DNA of 64,000 nt. It comes from Rhizobium sp. P38BS-XIX. Its GTDB lineage: Bacteria; Pseudomonadota; Alphaproteobacteria; Rhizobiales; Rhizobiaceae. Positions 51,966 to 59,256 of this stretch are shown here, in pieces; positions within the stretch are counted from its first letter, which is position 1, and every line of letters begins with the position of its first letter. The stretch lies in NCBI RefSeq assembly GCF_012641435.1, contig NZ_JABAIJ010000014.1, positions 1 to 64,000 of the forward strand, in the 5' to 3' direction. The translations under genes were made by a program, and so were the position numbers. The notes beneath the pieces are model-generated. The model made no database searches. It saw only the letters and a program-made list of their open reading frames with translations, and was not told the DNA's origin.

Positions 51966-52432
51966 CTTTTGGGGCTCCGTTTTGTTTAGGGGGGTGCTTA
52001 ACTACCATCGCTCCCCACATTGTCCCGATTTCAAGGGTGATCCCAAGCGAAAAAGTGGTAGCGTTTGATCGTTAGAATTGCAACCAGTGGAATCGAAACG
52101 GATGCTATTTGCATGGCAGAAAGGAAAAGGGGCTGTTTGGATTGCATCGAAAATCAATCAGTAATTGTTTATCGACTTGATATTCGCGCAGGCTGCGCCT
52201 ACCGAGCCTTATTATCGAAGCTCCATTCAACGCTCCAAGGGCAGCATCAGTCAAATCTGGCTTATGAGGGTAGAGTGATATTCGTCGGCGGTTCGCAAGC
52301 CCTGGCGAGAGGCGCACTTATCAAGCATCTTCCAATTCGGTCTTGCGCCCAGACGCAAAAAGCTCAACCATTTCACGAAAATAACCGGACGCTCCAGAGG
52401 CGATCCCCGGAATTCGAAAACGGAACATTTAA
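51966..52432. other. 467-base, AT-richer region without a convincing gene
   Basis: A gap between the DUF805 gene (minus) and the PIG-L gene (plus). Base composition is visibly less GC-rich than the flanks, especially 52060-52200. A frame of about 134 codons on the plus strand from 52065 is open but has no family-like pattern, no good ribosome-binding site and overlaps the PIG-L start, so I do not call it. The segment must hold two divergent promoters; no clear operator is seen. It could be a decayed insertion. Confidence 0.5.
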
Positions 52433-53245
52433 ATGCTCGACAAGCTTGGCAAAGACGACCGCATCCTGATCCTGTCGCCTCATCTCGATGACGCGGTTTT
52501 GAGCGCCGGCGGTCTGATGGATCGAGCCGTTCAGGGCGGCGCAACCGTCGTCGCGGCGACCATCTTCACTGCCGATGCGGAGTTCGACGGTGAACCCTCC
52601 CCGTTTGTGCAGGAATTGCATGCATGGTGGAATTTGGGTGCCAAACCTTACGAGGCGCGCCGCGCGGAAGATATCGTTTCAATCCGGTCGCTCGGGGCTG
52701 ATTATATTCATGCCGGGATGCTGGACGCCATCTATCGCCGGGACGATAGCGGCAAGTTCCTCTATGCCAGCCGCAAGGCGGTTTTCTCGCCGCCGAATAT
52801 CGGGGATCCGGTGCGGGAACCCCTGCGCGCCTTGTTTGCCGATTGGATGGGCTCTATTCGACCAACCGTTATCCTCTGCCCGATGACGGTTGGCCGTCAC
52901 ATCGACCACGTCATCACCTCGGAGGTCTTCCGAAGCGGATATCCATACGGGAATACGGATCTCTACCTTTATGAGGATATGCCTTATTCAGGCGGCCTGT
53001 TTCCAACGGATTTTCCGGACAGCGTTGCCGCGGCGATCGGCAGAACGGCCTGGAAGATCAAGCAGCCGATAGATATCGATGTCGATTTCAAGCGTAAGTT
53101 CGAAGCGATCATGAAGTACGCCTCGCAGATAGGAGAGATTTTCCCCGGCCTCGATGCCGAGCAGGAGCTGAAACGTTATATGGATGCTGGCGATGGGAAG
53201 GCGTTCAAAGAGCGCTTCTGGCTGGTAGACGGCGTGATTGCATAA
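52433..53245 (+). CDS. PIG-L family deacetylase
   Basis: A 270-residue zinc-dependent N-deacetylase-like protein. The first metal motif is SPHLDDAVLSAGG at residues 15-27 (His17, Asp19, Asp20), and the second metal His is in VGRHIDHVI near residue 156. The common form of the first motif ends in Glu (HPDDE); here the position is Ala, as in a sub-branch associated with glycan or small-molecule deacetylation. Length is normal. ATG 52433 has a modest GGAAC ribosome-binding site. Transcribed alone. Substrate unknown, possibly an N-acetyl sugar conjugate. Confidence 0.88.
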   Translation: MLDKLGKDDRILILSPHLDDAVLSAGGLMDRAVQGGATVVAATIFTADAEFDGEPSPFVQELHAWWNLGAKPYEARRAEDIVSIRSLGADYIHAGMLDAIYRRDDSGKFLYASRKAVFSPPNIGDPVREPLRALFADWMGSIRPTVILCPMTVGRHIDHVITSEVFRSGYPYGNTDLYLYEDMPYSGGLFPTDFPDSVAAAIGRTAWKIKQPIDIDVDFKRKFEAIMKYASQIGEIFPGLDAEQELKRYMDAGDGKAFKERFWLVDGVIA

Positions 53246-53312
53246 CAGGTCGGCAATCTCGTTCAAAAAAATCGGCGCAGCCGGCAGTCGCGGCATAACT
53301 ATCGTGCCGCGC

Positions 53313-54089
53313 CTACTGCTCGTCAAGCGCGCAAAGCGGGCTGCATGCGCTCTGTTCGAATGCCGCTTTGACGGCCAGAGCTTTTGGTCGTTGTTGGTCG
53401 TCCAGTGCCGGTATAATCGTATCGATCTGCGCGACGAGCGCCATCCTGTCCGCTTTTGGTGTCGATGCCGCCATGAGATTGGCGCTATCCTGCAGGGCCG
53501 CGAGCAGAATGTCACGATTGGCGGTCTGCAAACCGGGTGAACGTATCATCAGAATGGCGCTGGTGATCATCTCGTTGATGCCGAGATGCACCTGCTTCAA
53601 GCCGGCGCGCCGGGCGGCATTCATTTCTGCAGCCGGAAGCGATTTGACAAAGTCGGTCATGGCCTCGAGTTCCGCCGACTGAATGCGCAGCAGATAGGCG
53701 ACGGCACGCGATATCTCATCCTGATATTTCGCTGTGTTTGATGCGGTATCGGGCAACGCTCCCGCCTGAGGCGAAAACAACAGGTAGGTCTTGTAGAGCG
53801 CGCCGGCGCGATCCGCGATCGTCAGGAGCGCTGGGACATCGTTGGACGTGTAGGGTGATGCGCCGAGCGTCTTCGTGACATCCCAGAAGCGCTTGAGAAC
53901 AGCGGCTTCCTGCGGATTTGACCAGCGCGGCAAGTCTCCTCGTGCTCTCGTCTGTCGAGCCAGCGCATCGACAGCCTGAAACGAAGCGGCTGCCTCCGCC
54001 TGGTTCGACGAAGATACGTCCGCAAAGCTCGGCACCGGCGACAAGCAGGTCAAACCTAAAAGGCAAAATATAGGAAGTGCGCGTTTCAA
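53313..54089 (-). CDS. Hypothetical secreted protein
   Basis: A 258-residue protein with a clear signal peptide (RALPIFCLLGLTCLSPVPSFADV). The mature part is alpha-helical, with segments such as LPRWSNPQEAAVLKRFWDV and MNAARRAGLKQVHLGINEMI, and two cysteines at the end (SACSPLCALDEQ). I do not recognise a family. It stands alone, tail to tail with the PIG-L gene. The N-terminal cysteine in the signal region (CLLGLTCLS) does not form a proper lipobox, so a periplasmic location is more likely than a lipoprotein. Confidence 0.7.
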   Translation of the reverse strand: MKRALPIFCLLGLTCLSPVPSFADVSSSNQAEAAASFQAVDALARQTRARGDLPRWSNPQEAAVLKRFWDVTKTLGASPYTSNDVPALLTIADRAGALYKTYLLFSPQAGALPDTASNTAKYQDEISRAVAYLLRIQSAELEAMTDFVKSLPAAEMNAARRAGLKQVHLGINEMITSAILMIRSPGLQTANRDILLAALQDSANLMAASTPKADRMALVAQIDTIIPALDDQQRPKALAVKAAFEQSACSPLCALDEQ

Positions 54090-54244
54090 CGTGTTTCACC
54101 CATAATCGCTGTAGCATGCCATGCGTACGAAACACCCTCGTGAAAGCAGAATGTCAGGCGTTGAAACAGGCTGTTGTTCGCGAAGAAAAGACCCCGGTCA
54201 ATCGATCGAGGTCTGGTTTCAGAATCAAAGCAAAATCTTCGAGA

Positions 54245-54541
54245 TCAATCGTTCAATCTGCCGATCAGCAAACCGGCGACGAAGCCGACGAGTGCTGTGC
54301 CGAGAAGGATCGAACTTGTCGCTGTCGGGTTTTCCTTAGCGGTGCGAACTACGTTCCGCCCTTCTTCCCGAGCCTGGTTTGCAACGGCCGAAACTTTGGT
54401 CTTCGCGAACGAAAGCGCTTCGTCCGCGTGCTCGGAGGCCGTATCGATCCTCCTGGCGAGATCGGTCGAAAGCCTGTCGATCTGATTGCGAAGCTCGTCG
54501 ATCTGGGCGTTGATGTCCTTGTCCGGCGCGATGTCGGCCAT
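54245..54541 (-). CDS. DUF883/ElaB-like small membrane-anchored protein
   Basis: A 98-residue protein. A helical, coiled-coil-like N-terminal 60 residues (INAQIDELRNQIDRLSTDLARR) is followed by NPTATSSILLGTALVGFVAGLLIGR, a glycine-rich single membrane helix and an Arg at its end. That is the plan of the DUF883/ElaB/YqjD group, small inner-membrane proteins that in E. coli bind ribosomes in stationary phase. ATG follows AGGAGATCATC. Monocistronic as far as can be seen. Function here is inferred only from layout. Confidence 0.8.
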   Translation of the reverse strand: MADIAPDKDINAQIDELRNQIDRLSTDLARRIDTASEHADEALSFAKTKVSAVANQAREEGRNVVRTAKENPTATSSILLGTALVGFVAGLLIGRLND

Positions 54542-54687
54542 GATGATCTCCTGCTTGATGATATGGTTTGCTTTCAGGAACGATATCGCCCCGGCTTTGG
54601 TTCCTTAGGATCTTCATCGAAAAGCAGGCTGATCGAGAAGATCCCAGGCGAGGGCTCGAGTGGGAGCCGCGAGCAGGTGCTGTCCTT

Positions 54688-54858
54688 CTACCAGACGGAT
54701 AGATATCGCAGCAGAGACAGGATGCCGATGATGATGACGATGATCTGGACGATCTGGCGGGTGCGACCGTCGAGCGGCAGGCGCTGAACCAGATAGAGAA
54801 CAAGGACGATCACCAGAAAGGTGATCAGAATTCCGATCAGCACAGACATACCTAGCAT
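54688..54858 (-). CDS. Small hydrophobic membrane protein, 56 residues
   Basis: A short frame MLGMSVLIGILITFLVIVLV... ending in RYLSVW and TAG. Two hydrophobic helices (residues 5-24 and 36-51) are joined by a basic-acidic turn QRLPLDGRTRQ. The ribosome-binding site GGAGG lies seven bases before the ATG, one of the best in the window, which supports expression. Too short to be found by length cut-offs. Resembles the small two-helix proteins common in rhizobia; function unknown. Confidence 0.75.
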   Translation of the reverse strand: MLGMSVLIGILITFLVIVLVLYLVQRLPLDGRTRQIVQIIVIIIGILSLLRYLSVW

Positions 54859-55151
54859 GGAAGCACCTCCGATAGAGAAAACTCAATCACGACTGGTGTT
54901 TAACTATGGGGCATCGCTTCAAAGTAAAGGTCGGCTTTGAAAATGACGTTCCGACATGCCGCCATGGCTCATGATCGTGGGCCGGAACAATTCGGCGACA
55001 TGCGTCGATAGGATTGCGCGCATTGCTTCATATGAGCCGGCAAAGATCATTCAAGCCGATTTTTAAAGGGAACAATGCTGGCCGTAATGGATTCCGCCTT
55101 GGGTCCGGGGAATGCCGAATGGGCGGCATCCATGACATGCAGGAGGATTTT

Positions 55152-55613
55152 ATGGCCTTGATATTGATCAGCAAAGCCTTTGCGGACGCGGAGCCGATAC
55201 CGGAAAAATATGCACTTGAGGGCAAGAATATGTTTCCGCCGCTGGCCTGGGGTGGAGCCCCGGAGGATACGCGAAGCTTTGCGTTGATCGTCGAAGATCC
55301 GGATGCGCCGAGCGGGACATTCCGGCATTGCGGCATCGCCAATATCCCGGCGCGCTGGACCAGCCTCGCCGAAAGCATAGACACATCGCAGGAGGGCGCT
55401 TTGCGCTTCTACCAGAACGATTTCGGCAACGCGCGCTATGACGGCCCGCAGCCGCCGGACGGAGATCCGCCCCATCGCTATATCTTCCGTATCGCGGCTC
55501 TCGATGTTCCGAGATTGACGCTGCCGGAGGCTGTCGGCGTCGAGGCTATGTGGACGCAAGCTCAAAAGCACACGTTGGCCGAAGCAAGTCTTACCGGCCT
55601 CTATCAAGCCTAA
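55152..55613 (+). CDS. YbhB/YbcL family phosphatidylethanolamine-binding-like protein
   Basis: A 153-residue protein of the PEBP/Raf-kinase-inhibitor-like family. Visible motifs are FPPLAWGGAPEDTRSFALIVEDPDAPSG (the DPDxP ligand site) and GPQPPDGDPPHRYIFRIAAL (the GxxPP-HRY site). No signal peptide is present, so it is cytoplasmic. ATG 55152 is set by AGGAGG at 55141-55146; a longer upstream frame lacks family sequence. The bacterial proteins have no settled function; they bind small anions or phospholipid head groups. Confidence 0.92.
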   Translation: MALILISKAFADAEPIPEKYALEGKNMFPPLAWGGAPEDTRSFALIVEDPDAPSGTFRHCGIANIPARWTSLAESIDTSQEGALRFYQNDFGNARYDGPQPPDGDPPHRYIFRIAALDVPRLTLPEAVGVEAMWTQAQKHTLAEASLTGLYQA

Positions 55614-55625
55614 ACATTGCTGTTT

Positions 55626-55651
55626 CCGAGTGAGCGGCACCGCTCACTCGG
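55626..55651. terminator. Hairpin between convergent YbhB and GNAT genes
   Basis: CCGAGTGAGCGG (55626-55637) and CCGCTCACTCGG (55640-55651) form a perfect 12-base inverted repeat with only two bases between. It starts 12 bases after the YbhB stop and covers the last codons and stop of the GNAT gene. It lacks T-tracts on either strand, so it may end transcription only in a factor-dependent way. Confidence 0.5.
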
Positions 55652-56225
55652 AGGCGCCCAATCTTTCGAGAAGGCGTGCTTTCACGCCGGGCCACTCATC
55701 ATCGATGATGCTGAAGCGCAAGGAGTTTCGCTTGCGTCCGTTCGGCATGATGCGCTCGTTTCGAATAAGACCTTCCTCCACCGCTCCAAGTCTGAGAATG
55801 GCGGATCGCGAGCGCTGATTGAGTTCATCGGTCGTGAATTGAACCCGGATCAGGTCAAGCGTTTCAAAGGCGTATTGCAACATCAGAAACTTGGCCTCGG
55901 TATTGGCAATGCTGCGCTGCCAGGATTGTGCGATCCAGGTATGGCCTATCTCGACGTTTCGGTTCTTGCGATCGAGTTTCCAGAACCGGGTGCTTCCGAT
56001 CACCTTGCCGTCAATTGTCGTGACAAACGGGATAACCGTACCTTCGTCCCAGCCGCGAAGCGCTGTTTCGATGTATTCATCCATGCTGTCGGCGCCGGGA
56101 ACATTGGTCACCTCCAGCTTCCAAAGCTCGCCATCGGATGCAGCAGCCAGCAGCGCGTCGCGATGAGCCCTTTCCATCGTCTCGAGCACGACCCTTCGTC
56201 CGATCAATCGAGGCGTCAATTCCAT
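55644..56225 (-). CDS. GNAT family N-acetyltransferase (RimJ/RimL-like)
   Basis: A 193-residue acetyltransferase. MELTPRLIGRRVVLETMERA opens the RimJ/RimL type of GNAT fold, and VIGSTRFWKLDRKNRNVEIGHTWI with QRSIANTEAKFLMLQYAFE forms the acetyl-CoA-binding and core strands. ATG 56225 follows AAGGACACCGAT; an ATG seven codons upstream has a poor site. Such enzymes acetylate protein N-termini or small molecules; the substrate here is unknown. Tail to tail with the YbhB gene. Confidence 0.88.
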   Translation of the reverse strand: MELTPRLIGRRVVLETMERAHRDALLAAASDGELWKLEVTNVPGADSMDEYIETALRGWDEGTVIPFVTTIDGKVIGSTRFWKLDRKNRNVEIGHTWIAQSWQRSIANTEAKFLMLQYAFETLDLIRVQFTTDELNQRSRSAILRLGAVEEGLIRNERIMPNGRKRNSLRFSIIDDEWPGVKARLLERLGASE

Positions 56226-56497
56226 ATCGGTGTCCTTGCCTGTCATCGCTCCGGTCGCAATATCCTTTGGAATGATTGATTTCTCGGGACATGAAACATC
56301 CTGACCGGTGCGGGAATAGACGCCAGGTGCATGATGTCGTCAAGCGGGGAATCGGGTTCCAGCTCGGCTCCATTCGAACAGCCGGTTTCTTCGTGCGTCG
56401 GCCCGTTCGAAGTGCGGCACAAACGCGCTTGAGCTGCGACAATGATTTTTATATAGGGAACGATAGGCAGATTTAATTTCCGAATAGAGATTGTTCT

Positions 56498-57403
56498 TTG
56501 GACCTTTCATCAATCGACATATTTCTCGCGGTGGCGCGTGATCGGAGCGTGACGAAAGCTGCAAAGGCGGTCGGTCGGGTACCGTCAAACGTAACGACGC
56601 GTATCCAGCAGCTCGAGGACGACCTTGGCGCGTTGCTGTTCAGCCGCGATAGCAAGAAGATGACCCTGACCAAAGAAGGCGAGACCTTCCTTGTTTACGC
56701 CAACCGGCTCGCAGCGCTCGCGCTTGAAGCGCGGCAGGCAGTGCGGCCCTTGCGGCCTTCGGGAACACTGCGCGTGGGAGCGATGGAAAGTACGGCGGCA
56801 AGCCGTTTGCCGGCGGCGCTCAGCCAGTTCAATCATATGTGGCCGGACGTATCATTGCAGCTCAGCCTCGGCGCGTCGCGCGAGCTTGCCCGAGATGTGC
56901 TGCTCGGGACCTTGGACTGCGCATTGATCGCCTCGCCGCCAAAAGGGATGCGGGACGAGGACATTGGCTTCGATGCCGAACTCCGCCAGCTTACGGCCGA
57001 ACCGATCTTCGTCGAGGAGTTGTTGCTGGTCTTGCCATCAGGTCACCCGACGATCCGTTCGGCCGCCGACTTGCAGGTCACATCAATTGCTGCTCTGGAA
57101 CCGGGATGCACCTATCGGCGGATCGCAGAAGGCTGGGCACGCAAATCGAGTGCCGTCCAGACAAGCGAGCTCGGCTCCTACCACGCAATCCTCGCCAGCG
57201 TTGCCACCGGCAAATGCGCCGGGGTCATGCCAAAATCGGTGCTGGATCTCATGCATTGGCCGGGAGCTTCGCTCACGCATCAACTCGCTGTCGTCGACAC
57301 TGTTCTTCTGTCTCGTAAAAACGATCGCCCGAACGCATTTGATGCGTTTCAAGAGGTTCTCGCTGCGACCAAAGGCAGGGACGCACGGCTAATCACAAAC
57401 TAG
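56498..57403 (+). CDS. LysR family transcriptional regulator
   Basis: A 301-residue regulator. The HTH is at residues 1-60 (IDIFLAVARDRSVTKAAKAV, then VPSNVTTRIQQLEDDLGALLFSRD). The rest is the LysR ligand-binding fold with LRVGAMESTAASRLPAALSQF. Start is TTG 56498, eight bases after AGAG; the residue order from there fits the family. It lies 49 bases upstream of the HPP-CBS membrane gene and reads the same way, so it may control it or be co-transcribed with it. Confidence 0.9.
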   Translation: MDLSSIDIFLAVARDRSVTKAAKAVGRVPSNVTTRIQQLEDDLGALLFSRDSKKMTLTKEGETFLVYANRLAALALEARQAVRPLRPSGTLRVGAMESTAASRLPAALSQFNHMWPDVSLQLSLGASRELARDVLLGTLDCALIASPPKGMRDEDIGFDAELRQLTAEPIFVEELLLVLPSGHPTIRSAADLQVTSIAALEPGCTYRRIAEGWARKSSAVQTSELGSYHAILASVATGKCAGVMPKSVLDLMHWPGASLTHQLAVVDTVLLSRKNDRPNAFDAFQEVLAATKGRDARLITN

Positions 57404-57452
57404 CGGTCGAACGGCCTTACCCACAAACTTGCTTCCTGGAAACTGGCTCCCT

Positions 57453-58574
57453 ATGCAAAATCCCGACGCCCCGAAAGCGAAGCCACACCGGTTCCGCCTG
57501 TTCGATCCGATCCTCGCCGGCGCAACCCTGCGCGACCGATTGATTGCCTGCCTTGGTGCGCTCGTCTGTATTGCTCTTACCGGCGCAATCAGCGGCTATC
57601 TGTTCGGGCAGGGACCGTATCTTCCATTCATCGTCGCGCCCATGGGCGCCTCTGCCGTGCTGCTGTTTGCCGTTCCGGCAAGTCCGCTTGCGCAGCCATG
57701 GTCGATTATCGGCGGCAACACCATCTCCGCCATGATGGGCGTCATTGCCGCTTACCTTGTTCACGATCCGGTCATTGCTATTGGCGTCGGCGTCGGGCTT
57801 GCCATTGGTGCAATGTCGCTAACGCGTTGCCTGCACCCACCGGGAGGTGCCGCGGCTCTGACGGCGGTTCTCGGAGGGCCGGTTGTCGCAAGTTGGGGTT
57901 TCCTGTTTCCGCTCGTGCCGGTTGGCCTGAATTCATGCCTGCTCGTCGGGCTCGGGCTGCTATTTCACAAGCTGTCCCGACGCAATTATCCGCATGTCGT
58001 GCCGAAGCCTGCGGAAAATACGCATCAGACCCGTGACATCCCGCCCGCCCTGCGAGTGGGGTTTCAGGAAGAGGATCTGGACGCAGCGCTTGCCGTCTTC
58101 GACGAGGCGTTCGATATCGACCGGCAGGATCTGAGCCGGTTGTTGCGTCAGGTCGAATTACAGGCGGCGGTAAGGTCGCATGGGGATATCCGTTGTGCCG
58201 ATATCATGTCGCGCGATGTCATCGCGATCGGCGAGGACACGGAGCCGGATCATGCGCGTCATCTTCTGCTGAAGCACAACATCCGCACCCTGCCGGTCAA
58301 GGATCGAGACGGCCGGCTTATCGGAACGGTCGGCCTGCGCGAGCTTTCGCGAAGTGACGGCGCCATCCTACATGTCCTGTCGGAAGCCGCGGTTGCGGAT
58401 ATCGACGATCCCGCCCTATCGCTGCTTCCGGTGCTGACGGACGGGCGCACGCATGCTGTCATCGTCGTTGACGGAGATCGGCGAGTTCTCGGCCTGATTT
58501 CACAGACGGATCTGCTGAGCGCCATGGCGCGCCGTCTGCCAATCGACGACGCGGCGACAAAGATCGTTGCTTGA
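57453..58574 (+). CDS. HPP family membrane protein with C-terminal CBS domains
   Basis: A 373-residue protein. The N-terminal half has four or five membrane helices and contains the HPP motif in MSLTRCLHPPGGAAALTAVL; it belongs to the HPP family, whose plant members transport nitrite in chloroplasts. From about residue 240 it carries two CBS domains (CADIMSRDVIAIGEDTEPDHA and VLTDGRTHAVIVVDGDRRVLGLIS), which bind adenosine nucleotides and probably gate activity. ATG 57453 is used; TTG 57429 would add eight codons. It follows a LysR gene. Confidence 0.88.
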   Translation: MQNPDAPKAKPHRFRLFDPILAGATLRDRLIACLGALVCIALTGAISGYLFGQGPYLPFIVAPMGASAVLLFAVPASPLAQPWSIIGGNTISAMMGVIAAYLVHDPVIAIGVGVGLAIGAMSLTRCLHPPGGAAALTAVLGGPVVASWGFLFPLVPVGLNSCLLVGLGLLFHKLSRRNYPHVVPKPAENTHQTRDIPPALRVGFQEEDLDAALAVFDEAFDIDRQDLSRLLRQVELQAAVRSHGDIRCADIMSRDVIAIGEDTEPDHARHLLLKHNIRTLPVKDRDGRLIGTVGLRELSRSDGAILHVLSEAAVADIDDPALSLLPVLTDGRTHAVIVVDGDRRVLGLISQTDLLSAMARRLPIDDAATKIVA

Positions 58575-58741
58575 AAGAGTTGGTCGGTCATCGGCGTCCG
58601 ATTCATTAATGCCGCCCGACGAGCGCAAAGCCGATAGCGCCGGCTGGGACTAAGACCACCTAACAAATACGGCCGGGATGACCCGGCCGCTCGGTATTGC
58701 AACCATGCTGGCCAAGGCGGAGCGCCTTGATCATGATGGCA

Positions 58742-59047
58742 TCAGTTGTTCAGCGCGCCGCCGATGATGGCGCCAAGCGCGAAGGCGGCGGCCGGGTACC
58801 AAAGACCGTCCTTGTTGCGGCGGTAGCCGGGGCGGCGATCCCGATATCCGCGATAGCCGTGATAGTAACCGGGACCATCATTGCCGCGATGCGGACCCCA
58901 TCCACGTCGTCCAGCATCCCTTGGCGGCATGTTGCGATGAACTTCGCCGGAACGGTTATCGCGATGATGGCGCGGCCATTCCTGAGCCTGTGCAAGAGGG
59001 GCGGAGAGGGTTGTCGCCGCAAGCGCAGCGATGAAAAGCTTCTTCAT
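58742..59047 (-). CDS. BA14K-like small secreted protein
   Basis: A 101-residue protein with a signal peptide (KKLFIAALAATTLSAPLAQAQ). The mature part is rich in His, Arg, Gly and Tyr (GPGYYHGYRGYRDRRPGYRR) and ends in a short hydrophobic stretch LWYPAAAFALGAIIGGALNN. This arrangement corresponds to the N-terminal and middle part of BA14K family proteins of Rhizobiales, but the cysteine-containing C-terminal BA14K motif is absent, so it is a short variant. ATG is set by GGAACCGAATCA. Function unknown; surface or periplasmic. Confidence 0.78.
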   Translation of the reverse strand: MKKLFIAALAATTLSAPLAQAQEWPRHHRDNRSGEVHRNMPPRDAGRRGWGPHRGNDGPGYYHGYRGYRDRRPGYRRNKDGLWYPAAAFALGAIIGGALNN

Positions 59048-59168
59048 TGATTCGGTTCCTTGTCATTAGCAAGCGAACCTTAGTAGTCCAAAAGTGAATA
59101 CAACGTGAAGTAAAGCTGGGTGCTCCGATTCACGATTCCGTCAAGGCTTTCGCCCGCTTGAAAAACTT

Positions 59169-59210
59169 CGCCCGACCAGCAGCTGTGATGATCACATTGT
59201 TGGCCGGGCG
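59169..59210 (-). terminator. Rho-independent terminator of the tail-specific protease gene
   Basis: CGCCCGACCA (59169-59178) pairs with TGGCCGGGCG (59201-59210) with one G-T-type mismatch, and an inner TGTGAT/ATCACA stem extends the hairpin. On the minus strand the stem is followed by AAGTTTTTC, a fitting T-tract. It begins about 50 bases past the protease stop. Confidence 0.82.
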
Positions 59211-59256
59211 ATGATGAAGGTTTGGCAAGTCCGTTGCCGGACCTGCTTGAGTGCCG

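Noticed and set aside
52065..52469. Possible 134-codon gene upstream of the PIG-L gene
   Set aside because: No family-like pattern, no ribosome-binding site, unusual composition, and it runs into the PIG-L coding region.
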